In this document: positions 1 through 5,294 of the stretch, piece by piece
Layout: each line of letters begins with the position of its first letter
How positions within the stretch are numbered: the stretch's first letter is position 1
Source: an uncultured Microbacteriaceae bacterium
GTDB taxonomy: Bacteria > Actinomycetota > Actinomycetes > Actinomycetales > Microbacteriaceae
Assembly (NCBI GenBank): GCA_937896185.1
Contig: CALBMG010000211.1
Coordinates: forward strand, 1 to 5,294
Direction of reading: 5' to 3'
Length of the DNA stretch: 5,294 nucleotides
The notes under the pieces: model-generated
The model's database searches: none
Told to the model about the DNA's origin: nothing
The model's input: only the letters and a program-made list of their open reading frames with translations
Position numbers and translations under genes: made by a program

Positions 1-307
1 CGGACAACTCGGAGTCCGCCATCGCTACACTTTCCGCCGACGGTGCCGGATCCTGGGGACCGAGACGGCGCATCACCGCGAGCGCCGAGAACCGTTTACG
101 GCGGTAGTTTGCCACCACAAAACCTGCAATACGGTACAACCACGGTAGTTCTTCGCCGCTCGTCACCGCATCCCGTTTGCGCCATGCGATAGCAAAAACG
201 TCTGCCGTGAGGTCCTCGACGTCGTCGCGTTCCACGCGGCGTGACATGAAACGTGCCACCGCGGGCTGATGTTCACGGAACCGTTCCGCAAAATCTTCGG
301 GCGACAT
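1..307 (-). CDS. ECF-family RNA polymerase sigma factor, N-terminal part (cut by window edge)
   Basis: Predicted group 4 (ECF) sigma factor, which would direct RNA polymerase to a small alternative regulon. I read this frame from the minus strand: ATG at 307-305, then 102 codons open to the left edge with no stop. Residues 29-43 (DVEDLTADVFAIAWR) match sigma region 2.1-2.2, the core RNA polymerase contact. Residues 54-72, with LPWLYRIAG followed by VANYRRKR, match regions 2.3-2.4, which melt and read the -10 element. The alanine- and proline-rich stretch from about residue 83 looks like the linker to region 4, which lies outside the window. The start is supported by an AGGAGG ribosome site 4 nt upstream and by the usual ECF spacing before region 2. 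The gene is divergent from the lysE-type exporter. No anti-sigma gene is visible; it could lie further left. The subgroup cannot be assigned without region 4. Confidence 0.85.
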   Translation of the reverse strand, partial: MSPEDFAERFREHQPAVARFMSRRVERDDVEDLTADVFAIAWRKRDAVTSGEELPWLYRIAGFVVANYRRKRFSALAVMRRLGPQDPAPSAESVAMADSELS

Positions 308-311
308 CGCG

Positions 312-317
312 CCTCCT
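312..317 (-). promoter_or_regulatory. Ribosome binding site of the sigma factor gene
   Basis: The minus strand reads AGGAGG here, a perfect Shine-Dalgarno core, followed by a 4-nt spacer (CGCG) and the ATG at 307. The spacing is slightly short but usable. It fixes the start of the sigma gene and contrasts with the two transporter genes in this window, which have no such site. Confidence 0.75.
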
Positions 318-332
318 CACAGTTGTTCTACT

Positions 333-345
333 GTGACTATGTCAC
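333..345. promoter_or_regulatory. Inverted repeat GTGAC-TAT-GTCAC, possible operator
   Basis: Perfect 5-bp arms (333-337 and 341-345) flank a 3-nt centre in the sigma/lysE divergent spacer. A second, looser pair, TGTTC (324-328) and GAACA (346-350), lies around it. If lysE transcription starts at 391, the repeat is centred near -52, a usual place for an activator. It also lies just upstream of the sigma gene's ribosome site, where a repressor of that gene could act. The symmetry is seen directly; the role is inferred and no regulator is identified. Confidence 0.35.
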
Positions 346-372
346 GAACAGAAGACATCTTTCGGAATTGCC

Positions 373-390
373 CTGACCTATTCTGGTCAG
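373..390. promoter_or_regulatory. Inverted repeat CTGACC-N6-GGTCAG around the lysE -10 element
   Basis: Perfect 6-bp arms (373-378 and 385-390) flank the 6-nt centre TATTCT and end exactly at the base before the lysE ATG. Because the centre is also the probable -10 hexamer, a protein bound to this palindrome would block RNA polymerase. This is therefore a candidate operator for lysE. Known lysE/argO genes are controlled by LysR-type regulators (LysG/ArgP), but no such gene is present here and I cannot assign the binder. Confidence 0.4.
379..384 (+). promoter_or_regulatory. Probable -10 element of lysE, leaderless start
   Basis: TATTCT fits the actinobacterial TANNNT -10 pattern. It ends exactly 6 nt before the ATG at 391, so transcription would start at or next to the first base of the start codon. 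No Shine-Dalgarno sequence lies in the 20 nt before the ATG. No ATG, GTG or TTG lies in frame upstream as far as the in-frame TGA at 334-336. The -35 side is poor (around 353-361), as is common for such promoters. Leaderless mRNAs are well known in Actinobacteria. Confidence 0.5.
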
Positions 391-996
391 ATGGAAACCT
401 ATATCGCCGGACTGTTCGCGGGCTTCGCCCTGATTATTGCGATCGGCGCCCAGAATGCCTATGTGCTGCGACAGGGGCTAACCCGCAATCACGTGGTTCT
501 TGTCGTACTTGTGTGTGCGGTCGCCGATGCCCTGCTGATTCTGGCAGGTGTTGCCGGATTTGGCGAAGTGGTGCGTGCAGCGCCGATGGTGCTTGAAATT
601 TTCCGCTGGGTGGGTGTCGCCTACTTGACCTGGTTTGCCGTTAAGTCCTTAATCAGCGCAACCCGGCCTCACGTGCTGTTGCCATCCGAGGTGGAACCCA
701 AATCCCGCAAAGTGGTGTTCTTCACCGTCCTCGCCTTCACCCTGCTGAACCCCCACGTGTACCTCGACACCGTATTGCTGTTGGGTTCCTTGGGCAACCA
801 GTTCGGTGAAGGTCGTTGGCTTTTCGCCGGTGGCGCAATGAGCGCGAGCCTGATCTGGTTTTCGACCATCGGTTTCGGTGCCCGTGCTGCAGCGGGACTG
901 ATGTCACGCCCCATTTTTTGGCGAATCTTGGATTCCCTGATTGCCGTGGTCATGATCACGATCGCAATCACCCTCGTCACCAGCGACCTGGGCTAG
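391..996 (+). CDS. lysE: LysE/ArgO-family basic amino-acid exporter
   Basis: Predicted inner-membrane exporter of L-lysine and/or L-arginine, driven by the membrane potential. The LysE family is known for relieving toxic build-up of basic amino acids, for example during growth on peptides. The 201-residue length is typical. The family signature GAQNAYVLRQGL lies at residues 19-30, a conserved Asp at residue 46 in the second helix (CAVADALL), and the second signature NPHVYLDT at 120-127, followed by LLLGSLG. About six hydrophobic helices can be seen: 4-24, 35-57, 67-90, 108-132, 145-168 and 178-197. NPHVYLD is the form found in E. coli ArgO, so arginine is as likely a substrate as lysine. The start at 391 is the only one before an upstream stop and appears leaderless. 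The gene stands alone, divergent from a sigma factor and convergent with the EamA gene. The family call is firm; the exact substrate is not. Confidence 0.9.
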   Translation: METYIAGLFAGFALIIAIGAQNAYVLRQGLTRNHVVLVVLVCAVADALLILAGVAGFGEVVRAAPMVLEIFRWVGVAYLTWFAVKSLISATRPHVLLPSEVEPKSRKVVFFTVLAFTLLNPHVYLDTVLLLGSLGNQFGEGRWLFAGGAMSASLIWFSTIGFGARAAAGLMSRPIFWRILDSLIAVVMITIAITLVTSDLG

Positions 997-1022
997 GTCC
1001 GTCCGCCGGACATCGCACCTGC

Positions 1023-1050
1023 GTTGCTGCGCCATTCTTCCCGGCGCAAC
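1023..1050. terminator. Weak hairpin between convergent lysE and eamA genes
   Basis: GTTG plus CGCC (1023-1026 and 1030-1033, with a 3-nt bulge) can pair with GGCGCAAC (1043-1050) across a 9-nt loop. A bulge-free alternative is TGCGCC/GGCGCA, 1028-1033 with 1043-1048. It sits 26 nt after the lysE stop and 6 nt beyond the eamA stop, so it could serve both transcripts. Neither strand has a clear U-tract after the stem, so intrinsic termination would be weak. It may only block 3' decay. Confidence 0.3.
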
Positions 1051-1056
1051 CCGCCA

Positions 1057-1953
1057 CTATTCCGCTGAGCGGTGGCGCTTCAGTGGTTTATGCTGTTTTC
1101 CTGCGAGATAGCTTCCCGCAACAACCATCGGGAACCCGACGATGATTCCCTGGGTGATCGGTTCGTTCAGCAGCCAGACCCCCAGGGTTGTGGCGACGAG
1201 CAAGTTCACATACGTGATCAGCGACGAGCGACGCGGTCCAATGATTTTGAACAGCTCGAAGTACAACACGAAAGCCAGCGCGGAACAGACGACACCCAAA
1301 ATAATCACCGCAACCCACTGATGAACCTCAACGCCGGCAGAAATGTCGGCGATCAGTGTGGGAACGGCGACCGGCGTGTAAATCACGGCCACAAACACCA
1401 TCGCCAATGCTATGACGGCCAGTGTCGACGTGTCCGCCATTTTGCGTGACGCGATTACTGGGGCAACGGCATAACCGATTGCCGCACCCGCCAGCATGAG
1501 TACCGGCAGCAATTCGATGTGGCCACTGAGGGCGTCCAAACCAATCAACGACACGACTCCGGTGAAACCAATCACCAAACCGAGGATGGTCAGTGGGTGC
1601 CACGCAGCCTTTTCGCCCAGCACACCCATGATGAATGCGGAAATGAAGGGGATTGTGGTCATCATTAGGCCCACAAAGCTGGTCGAAATCGAGTGCTCCG
1701 CCTCGGTGATGAACCACCAGGGGAACACCATTTCCAGTACGGCAAACACCAGCACCCATTTCCATTGACGAAATGCTTGAACAAGCACGCCGCGTTTGAT
1801 GGCGATGGGGATCAGAATCACAGCTCCCATGACTACGCGCAGCCACACAATGCTCGCGGTGCTGAACGCTTCGTTCGCGATTGCGATAAAAAAGTAGGGG
1901 ATACCCCAGACAATTCCGGTGGCGAGGAAATAGAAGAGGCCGCGCTGCGTCAT
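1057..1953 (-). CDS. EamA-domain transporter, drug/metabolite transporter (DMT) superfamily
   Basis: Integral membrane protein of 298 residues, the usual length for ten-helix DMT transporters (RhaT/EamA type). It consists of two tandem EamA halves, at about residues 7-137 and 152-284. Each half ends in the family's typical pattern: a short loop with an acidic residue before the last helix pair (GEKAAWHP at 113-120, NEPITQG at 263-269), then a Gly-rich final helix (GLVIGFTGVVSLIG, then GFPMVVAGSYLAG). The tail after residue 285 is basic (KQHKPLKRHR) and is expected to be cytoplasmic. Members export amino acids, drugs or metabolites, or import sugars; the sequence does not show which. The ATG at 1953 is the first start after an in-frame TAG (1965-1963) and lacks a clear ribosome site. 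The gene stands alone, after the tRNA terminator and convergent with lysE. Two exporters side by side may be chance. Confidence 0.87.
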   Translation of the reverse strand: MTQRGLFYFLATGIVWGIPYFFIAIANEAFSTASIVWLRVVMGAVILIPIAIKRGVLVQAFRQWKWVLVFAVLEMVFPWWFITEAEHSISTSFVGLMMTTIPFISAFIMGVLGEKAAWHPLTILGLVIGFTGVVSLIGLDALSGHIELLPVLMLAGAAIGYAVAPVIASRKMADTSTLAVIALAMVFVAVIYTPVAVPTLIADISAGVEVHQWVAVIILGVVCSALAFVLYFELFKIIGPRRSSLITYVNLLVATTLGVWLLNEPITQGIIVGFPMVVAGSYLAGKQHKPLKRHRSAE

Positions 1954-1959
1954 ATCTTC

Positions 1960-1965
1960 AGGCTA
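1960..1965 (-). promoter_or_regulatory. Possible -10 element of the EamA gene, leaderless start
   Basis: The minus strand reads TAGCCT (TANNNT pattern), then exactly 6 nt (GAAGAT), then the ATG at 1953. This is the same geometry as at lysE. The TAG of this hexamer is also the in-frame stop that limits the reading frame, so translation cannot start further upstream. No good -35 is seen around 1983-1989. GAAG 3 nt before the ATG is too weak and too close to be a convincing ribosome site. Confidence 0.35.
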
Positions 1966-1992
1966 TCGGAGTCGACAGTTACCGAGGAACGC

Positions 1993-2022
1993 AGAAGGCC
2001 CGCCATTTCTGACGGGCCTTCT
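1993..2022 (-). terminator. Hairpin terminator of the tRNA-Ile/tRNA-Ala unit
   Basis: A perfect 10-bp GC-rich stem, AGAAGGCCCG (1993-2002) with CGGGCCTTCT (2013-2022), encloses a 10-nt loop. It begins 7 nt beyond the last base of tRNA-Ala in the direction of transcription. The stem ends in TTCT and is followed on the minus strand by GCGTTCC, a broken U-tract. It should end the tRNA transcript and any read-through from the gyrase operon, insulating the EamA gene. Confidence 0.75.
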
Positions 2023-2029
2023 AGATTTG

Positions 2030-2102
2030 TGGAGACTAGGGGAATCGAACCCCTGACCTCCTGCTTGCAAAGCAGGCGCTCTACCAATTGAGCTAAGTCC
2101 CC
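2030..2102 (-). tRNA. tRNA-Ala (anticodon UGC)
   Basis: A complete 73-nt cloverleaf is encoded on the minus strand. The 7-bp acceptor stem is GGGGACT with AGTCTCC (one G-U pair). The D arm is GCTC...GAGC. The anticodon stem CCTGC/GCAGG holds the 7-nt loop TTTGCAA with anticodon TGC at 2067-2069. The T arm is AGGGG-TTCGAAT-CCCCT, and the discriminator base is A at 2030. The 3' CCA is not encoded (the next bases are CAAA), so it must be added by CCA transferase. It is the second tRNA of a pair and is transcribed after tRNA-Ile. Confidence 0.97.
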
Positions 2103-2127
2103 GGATGGTCCGATTTCTCGAACCGAG

Positions 2128-2201
2128 TGGGGCTACCAGGACTTGAACCTGGGACCTCTTCGTTATCAGCGAAGCGCTCTAACCACCTGAGCTATAGCCC
2201 C
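2128..2201 (-). tRNA. tRNA-Ile (anticodon GAU)
   Basis: A complete 74-nt cloverleaf is encoded on the minus strand. The acceptor stem is GGGGCTA with TAGCCCC. The D arm is GCTC...GAGC with loop AGGTGGTTA. The anticodon stem CTTCG/CGAAG holds the loop CTGATAA with anticodon GAT at 2165-2167. The T loop is TTCAAGT, and the discriminator base is A at 2128. CCA is not encoded (CTC follows). It lies 25 nt upstream of tRNA-Ala. Outside rRNA operons, an Ile(GAU)-Ala(UGC) pair behind gyrA is a hallmark of Actinobacteria, as with ileT-alaT in mycobacteria. Confidence 0.97.
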
Positions 2202-2212
2202 AAACCTCAACG

Positions 2213-2240
2213 AGCGTATCGCGTTTTGCTCGTAAGTCAA
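2213..2240 (-). promoter_or_regulatory. Promoter of the tRNA-Ile/tRNA-Ala unit
   Basis: The minus strand reads TTGACT (2240-2235), a 16-nt spacer, then TACGCT (2218-2213). These are close to the housekeeping sigma consensus hexamers TTGACA and TANNNT. Mature tRNA-Ile begins 11 nt after the -10, leaving a 5' leader of only about 4-6 nt. The promoter fills the 60-nt gap between the DUF3566 gene and the tRNAs, so the tRNAs can be made independently of the gyrase operon. Confidence 0.65.
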
Positions 2241-2261
2241 AATCCTGGAGTGATATTAAGT

Positions 2262-2633
2262 TTAGTCGTTCGAGAATGTCACACGAACACCGCCGGTGAT
2301 GCGCACAACAACGTTGAACGCTAACGAGCCTACGGCTCCCAGTGCGGTTCCACAAATCAGGTTAACGACCGCGGTGAGCACCGAGAACAGCAGCACCGAG
2401 GGGAACGAGAGCAGATCCGAGAGCCCGGTTCCGTCGGTTCCGACCATGGCGTTGACCAGTTCATCGATCTTGCCGAGCACACCGACGACGGTGAGCAGCA
2501 ACCACGAGAGCAGCGATACCGCGGCGAGGATGATGGACACGAATGCCGATACGACGAACGAGTTCTTGACTGCTGACCAGAAGTCAATGTGGACCAGTCG
2601 CAGTCCGACCTGCTTTTCGATTTTCTTAGTCAC
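2262..2633 (-). CDS. DUF3566-family small membrane protein, coupled to gyrA
   Basis: A 123-residue protein resembling the actinobacterial DUF3566 family, to which the mycobacterial gene just after gyrA also belongs; its function is unknown. It has a short basic N-terminus (KKIEK) and the family-like motif [13 protein letters not shown] at residues 11-23. A first membrane helix lies at about 25-52, a polar loop with [14 protein letters not shown] at 57-70, and a second helix at about 79-104. It ends with [10 protein letters not shown], which mirrors the family's usual GGV-V-T ending. Related proteins are often longer because of a disordered N-terminal extension that this one lacks. Translation begins at GTG (2633-2631) inside the last codons of gyrA, an 8-nt overlap in another frame. 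No strong ribosome site is visible, so translational coupling to gyrA is likely. Family placement is from recalled motifs, not a search. Confidence 0.82.
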   Translation of the reverse strand: MTKKIEKQVGLRLVHIDFWSAVKNSFVVSAFVSIILAAVSLLSWLLLTVVGVLGKIDELVNAMVGTDGTGLSDLLSFPSVLLFSVLTAVVNLICGTALGAVGSLAFNVVVRITGGVRVTFSND

Positions 2634-5205
2634 CGTCTGTCACCGCTTCCGTTTCGGTTGATTCGTCCGCATCATCTGCGTCCGAGTTTGAGTCTAGATT
2701 ACGCTCCGAGTTCCGGGCGATGGCCAGAATCTGGTCTCCGGCGTCGGGCTTTGCAAACACAACACCCATGGTGTCGCGTCCCTTTGCGGGAACCCCGTCC
2801 GCCTGTGAGCGCACTACCTTGCCCGATTCCATGATGACGAGGACTTCGTCGTTGTCCTGAACAATCAGGCCACCGGTCAGGCCGCCACGTTCGTCGGTAA
2901 GTTTCGCCACCTTGATGCCGAAACCGCCACGGTTCTGCACACGGTACTGGTCCACGCTGGTGCGCTTTGCAAAACCGGACTCGGTGACGACGAACACGTA
3001 TCCTTCATCCGAAATAACGTCGGCGGACAGCAGGGTATCGCCGTCGCGCAACGCAATGCCCTTCACACCCGCGGTCTTGCGACCCATGGGGCGAAGCGCC
3101 GTGTCGTTTGCTTCGAATCGCAACGACATGCCGTTCTTGGTGACGAGCAGGATTTCGGAATCCGAATTCACGAGCATTGCCGACACAACCTCGTCGAGGT
3201 AGGTGTGCATGCCGTCGTCGTCGACGACGAGCTGGCCGTCGGCGTCCTTCAGTTTCTCGATTTCGATGGCGAATACTCCACCGGAACGGTTGGTGTTGTA
3301 TTCCGACAGCTTGGTCTTCTTTACCAGGCCCTTACGCGTGGCGAGTACCAGGTATTCGGCGACATCGTATGCGGGAATGTCCATGATCTGGGCAATGTTT
3401 TCACCGGGCTGCAAGGCCAACAGGTTGGCAACATGCTGACCCTTGGCGTCGCGTGCGGCTTCCATGACTTCGTACGTCTTGGTGCGGTACACGCGGCCCT
3501 TGTCGGTGAAGAACAACAGCCAGTGGTGGGTGGTAGTCACGAAGAAGTGCTGAACCACATCGTCGGCGCGAAGGTTTGCGCCCTTCACGCCCTTGCCGCC
3601 GCGCTTTTGCGAGCGGTAGTTGTCGCTGCGGGTGCGCTTGATGTAACCCGAGCGGGTGACGGTGACGACCATTTCTTCTTCGGGGATCAGGTCTTCGTTG
3701 CTCACGTCGCCACCAAAACCGTACATGATTTCGGAACGACGGTCGTCGCCGTACTTGGCGACAACATCGGTGAGTTCGCTGCTGATGATCTCCCGCTGAA
3801 GTGCTTCGCTGGCCAAAATTGCCTTGAATTCAGCAATCTGTCGCTCGAGTTCTTCGGCCTGGTCCTGAATTTTCTGTCGTTCGAGGGCCGCGAGGCGACG
3901 CAACTGCAGGTTCAAAATCGCCATGGCCTGCACGTCGTCGATCGACAACAGGTCAATCAGTCCCTGCTTTGCGTCATCCACTGTGGGCGACTTACGAATC
4001 AGTGCGATGACCTCGTCCAAAGCCTCGAGCGCTTTGAGGTAACCGCGCAAGATGTGGGCGTCGGCTTCTGCCTTGTTCAGCCGGAACTGGGTGCGGCGAA
4101 CAATGACCTCGACCTGGTGGCGAACCCAGTGCGTGATGAATTGGTCGATTGTCAGGGTGCGGGGAACACCATCAACGATTGCCAGCATGTTCGCGCCGAA
4201 GTTGTCCTGCAGCTGAGTCATGCGGTACAGGTTGTTCAGCACAACCTTGGCCACGGCGTCACGCTTCAGCACAATAACCAGTCGCTGGCCGGTACGGCCA
4301 CTGGTTTCGTCGCGAATATCGGCGATTCCCTGGATTTTTTGTTCTTTCACCAGGTCGGCGATCTTGATGGCCAAATTGTCGGGGTTCACCTGGTACGGAA
4401 GTTCGGTGACAACGAGGCAGGTGCGGCCACCGATTTCTTCGGTCGATACGACGGCGCGCATGGTGATCGATCCGTGACCGGTGCGATACGCCTCTTGGAT
4501 GCCCTTCGTTCCCAAAATCTGTGCGCCGGTCGGGAAATCGGGGCCCTTGACGCGTTCCAGAATTGCATCGAGCAGTTCGGTGGGCGTTGCCTCGGGGTTT
4601 GCCAGGTGCCACAGTGCGGCGTCCGCTACTTCACGAAGGTTGTGCGGCGGAATGTTGGTCGCCATACCCACGGCGATACCGACGGATCCGTTGACCAAAA
4701 GGTTGGGGAAACGTGCGGGCAACACCGAAGGCTCTTGGGTGCGACCGTCATAGTTGTCCTGGAAATTGACGGTGTCTTCGTCGATATCGCGCACCATCTC
4801 CATTGCCAACTGCGCCATACGAGTTTCGGTGTATCGGGGTGCTGCGGCACCGTCGTTTCCGGGGGAGCCAAAGTTTCCCTGGCCTGCAGCCAGCGGGTAT
4901 CGCAGGCTCCACGGCTGAACGAGTCGAACCAGTGCGTCGTAAATTGCCGAGTCACCGTGTGGGTGGAACTGTCCCATGACGTCACCGACGACACGCGAAC
5001 ACTTCGAGAATGCCTTATCGGGTCGGTATCCGCCGTCAAACATCGCATAGATCACACGACGGTGAACGGGCTTCAATCCATCGCGAACATCGGGAAGCGC
5101 ACGACCCACGATCACGCTCATGGCGTAGTCAAGGTAGGAACGCTGCATCTCCATCTGCAGGTCGACCTGCTCGATGCGGCCGCTGGGGTTCAGTTCTTCG
5201 CTCAT
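2626..5205 (-). CDS. gyrA: DNA gyrase subunit A
   Basis: The breakage-reunion subunit of gyrase. With GyrB it forms the A2B2 enzyme that introduces negative supercoils using ATP. It is complete at 859 residues. The winged-helix and tower domains occupy about residues 10-500, with catalytic Tyr125 preceded by Arg124 in PRYTETR. The quinolone region contains [10 protein letters not shown] (81-90): Ser86 and Asp90, equivalent to E. coli Ser83 and Asp87, are the susceptible-type residues. A coiled-coil/C-gate segment lies near 435-470. The C-terminal DNA-wrapping beta-pinwheel, about 507-832, carries the GyrA box QKRGGKG at 533-539, which marks gyrase rather than topoisomerase IV. Two unusual points are a charged insertion at about 650-670 and an acidic tail from 836. 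The ATG at 5205 has an AAAGGA site 8 nt upstream. gyrB ends 24 nt before it, and the DUF3566 gene overlaps its end by 8 nt. Confidence 0.99.
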   Translation of the reverse strand: MSEELNPSGRIEQVDLQMEMQRSYLDYAMSVIVGRALPDVRDGLKPVHRRVIYAMFDGGYRPDKAFSKCSRVVGDVMGQFHPHGDSAIYDALVRLVQPWSLRYPLAAGQGNFGSPGNDGAAAPRYTETRMAQLAMEMVRDIDEDTVNFQDNYDGRTQEPSVLPARFPNLLVNGSVGIAVGMATNIPPHNLREVADAALWHLANPEATPTELLDAILERVKGPDFPTGAQILGTKGIQEAYRTGHGSITMRAVVSTEEIGGRTCLVVTELPYQVNPDNLAIKIADLVKEQKIQGIADIRDETSGRTGQRLVIVLKRDAVAKVVLNNLYRMTQLQDNFGANMLAIVDGVPRTLTIDQFITHWVRHQVEVIVRRTQFRLNKAEADAHILRGYLKALEALDEVIALIRKSPTVDDAKQGLIDLLSIDDVQAMAILNLQLRRLAALERQKIQDQAEELERQIAEFKAILASEALQREIISSELTDVVAKYGDDRRSEIMYGFGGDVSNEDLIPEEEMVVTVTRSGYIKRTRSDNYRSQKRGGKGVKGANLRADDVVQHFFVTTTHHWLLFFTDKGRVYRTKTYEVMEAARDAKGQHVANLLALQPGENIAQIMDIPAYDVAEYLVLATRKGLVKKTKLSEYNTNRSGGVFAIEIEKLKDADGQLVVDDDGMHTYLDEVVSAMLVNSDSEILLVTKNGMSLRFEANDTALRPMGRKTAGVKGIALRDGDTLLSADVISDEGYVFVVTESGFAKRTSVDQYRVQNRGGFGIKVAKLTDERGGLTGGLIVQDNDEVLVIMESGKVVRSQADGVPAKGRDTMGVVFAKPDAGDQILAIARNSERNLDSNSDADDADESTETEAVTDGD

Positions 5206-5213
5206 CAGTGTTG

Positions 5214-5219
5214 TCCTTT
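5214..5219 (-). promoter_or_regulatory. Ribosome binding site of gyrA
   Basis: The minus strand reads AAAGGA in the 24-nt gyrB-gyrA gap, with an 8-nt spacer to the ATG at 5205. This is good spacing and supports the chosen gyrA start. There is no terminator in the gap, so gyrB and gyrA should be co-transcribed. Confidence 0.7.
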
Positions 5220-5229
5220 AATTCCGCCC

Positions 5230-5294
5230 CTAGATGTCGAGGAAGCGGACATCCTTTGCGTTCTGCTGAATGAATGTGCGACGAGCATCCACGT
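5230..5294 (-). CDS. gyrB: DNA gyrase subunit B, C-terminal end only
   Basis: This is the last 20 codons of the ATPase subunit of gyrase, entering from the right edge and stopping at TAG (5232-5230). I translated it by hand: VDARRTFIQQNAKDVRFLDI. The ending RRxFIQxNAKDVRFLDI is the well-conserved GyrB C-terminus, at the end of the TOPRIM/tail region that contacts GyrA. The stop lies 24 nt before the gyrA ATG, as expected for a gyrB-gyrA operon. Everything else in the gene, including its promoter, is outside the window. Confidence 0.93.
   Translation of the reverse strand, partial: VDARRTFIQQNAKDVRFLDI

Noticed and set aside
333..596. An alternative 87-codon frame starting in the sigma/lysE spacer.
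   Set aside because: It is a shifted frame of lysE, rich in Arg and Cys with no domain-like pattern. The lysE frame has both family signatures.
669..980. A minus-strand frame antisense to lysE.
   Set aside because: It is a shadow of lysE with no recognisable features and no ribosome site.
1004..1014. Short dyad GTCCG-C-CGGAC after lysE, considered as a terminator stem.
   Set aside because: The real stem would be only 4 bp with a 3-nt loop and no T-tract, too small to count.
1693..2091. A plus-strand open frame ending in GIEPLTSCLQSRRSTN.
   Set aside because: The ending is the well-known false peptide made by translating the strand opposite a tRNA (here tRNA-Ala). The rest is antisense to the EamA gene.
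1993..2240. The tRNA pair as a possible integration site for a mobile element.
   Set aside because: No direct repeat of a tRNA end, integrase or other mobile gene is visible. The flanks are ordinary conserved genes.
2127..2324. A plus-strand open frame beginning MGLPGLEPGTSSLSAKRS.
   Set aside because: This is the antisense translation of tRNA-Ile, a recurring annotation artefact, followed by antisense of the DUF3566 gene.
3215..3230. A perfect 16-bp palindrome TCGTCGTCGACGACGA inside gyrA.
   Set aside because: It is explained by coding: Val-Val-Asp-Asp-Asp written with GTC and GAC codons gives this symmetry. There is no sign of a regulatory role.
4259..5048. Several open frames in other frames of gyrA on both strands.
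   Set aside because: They overlap the firmly identified gyrA and have Arg/Ser/Pro-rich, low-information translations typical of shadow frames.

Overview
The window looks like chromosomal backbone from an actinobacterium. The strongest evidence is the order gyrB-gyrA-DUF3566 membrane protein-tRNA-Ile(GAU)-tRNA-Ala(UGC) on the minus strand, which is the classical arrangement next to the gyrase operon in Actinobacteria. Base composition looks moderate rather than very GC-rich and the spacers are short. That would suit a small-genome lineage such as the freshwater Microbacteriaceae, but this placement is inference.

Layout from left to right. (1) 1-307, minus: the N-terminal half of an ECF-type sigma factor that runs off the left edge. 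(2) 308-390: a divergent intergenic region with two inverted repeats and a probable promoter. (3) 391-996, plus: a LysE/ArgO-family basic amino-acid exporter that seems to be translated from a leaderless transcript. (4) 997-1056: a convergent spacer with a weak hairpin. (5) 1057-1953, minus: an EamA/DMT-family ten-helix transporter, also possibly leaderless. (6) 1993-2022: a strong hairpin terminator for the tRNA unit. (7) 2030-2102 and 2128-2201, minus: tRNA-Ala and tRNA-Ile, with their own promoter at 2213-2240. (8) 2262-2633, minus: a small two-helix DUF3566 protein that starts with GTG inside the end of gyrA. (9) 2626-5205, minus: gyrA, complete. (10) 5230-5294, minus: the last 20 codons of gyrB.

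Reading leftward, gyrB, gyrA and the DUF3566 gene form one tightly packed operon: 24 nt between gyrB and gyrA, then an 8-nt overlap. It can probably read through into the tRNAs, because no terminator is visible before them. GyrA and GyrB form the supercoiling enzyme. The DUF3566 protein is an uncharacterised membrane partner by position. The two transporters and the sigma factor have no obvious link to gyrase. The sigma factor and the lysine/arginine exporter share a promoter region and could be co-regulated.

No new multi-gene system is evident. The points most worth a second look are the palindrome around the lysE -10 element, the extra acidic segment in the GyrA C-terminal domain, and the conserved but unexplained DUF3566 gene coupled to gyrA.
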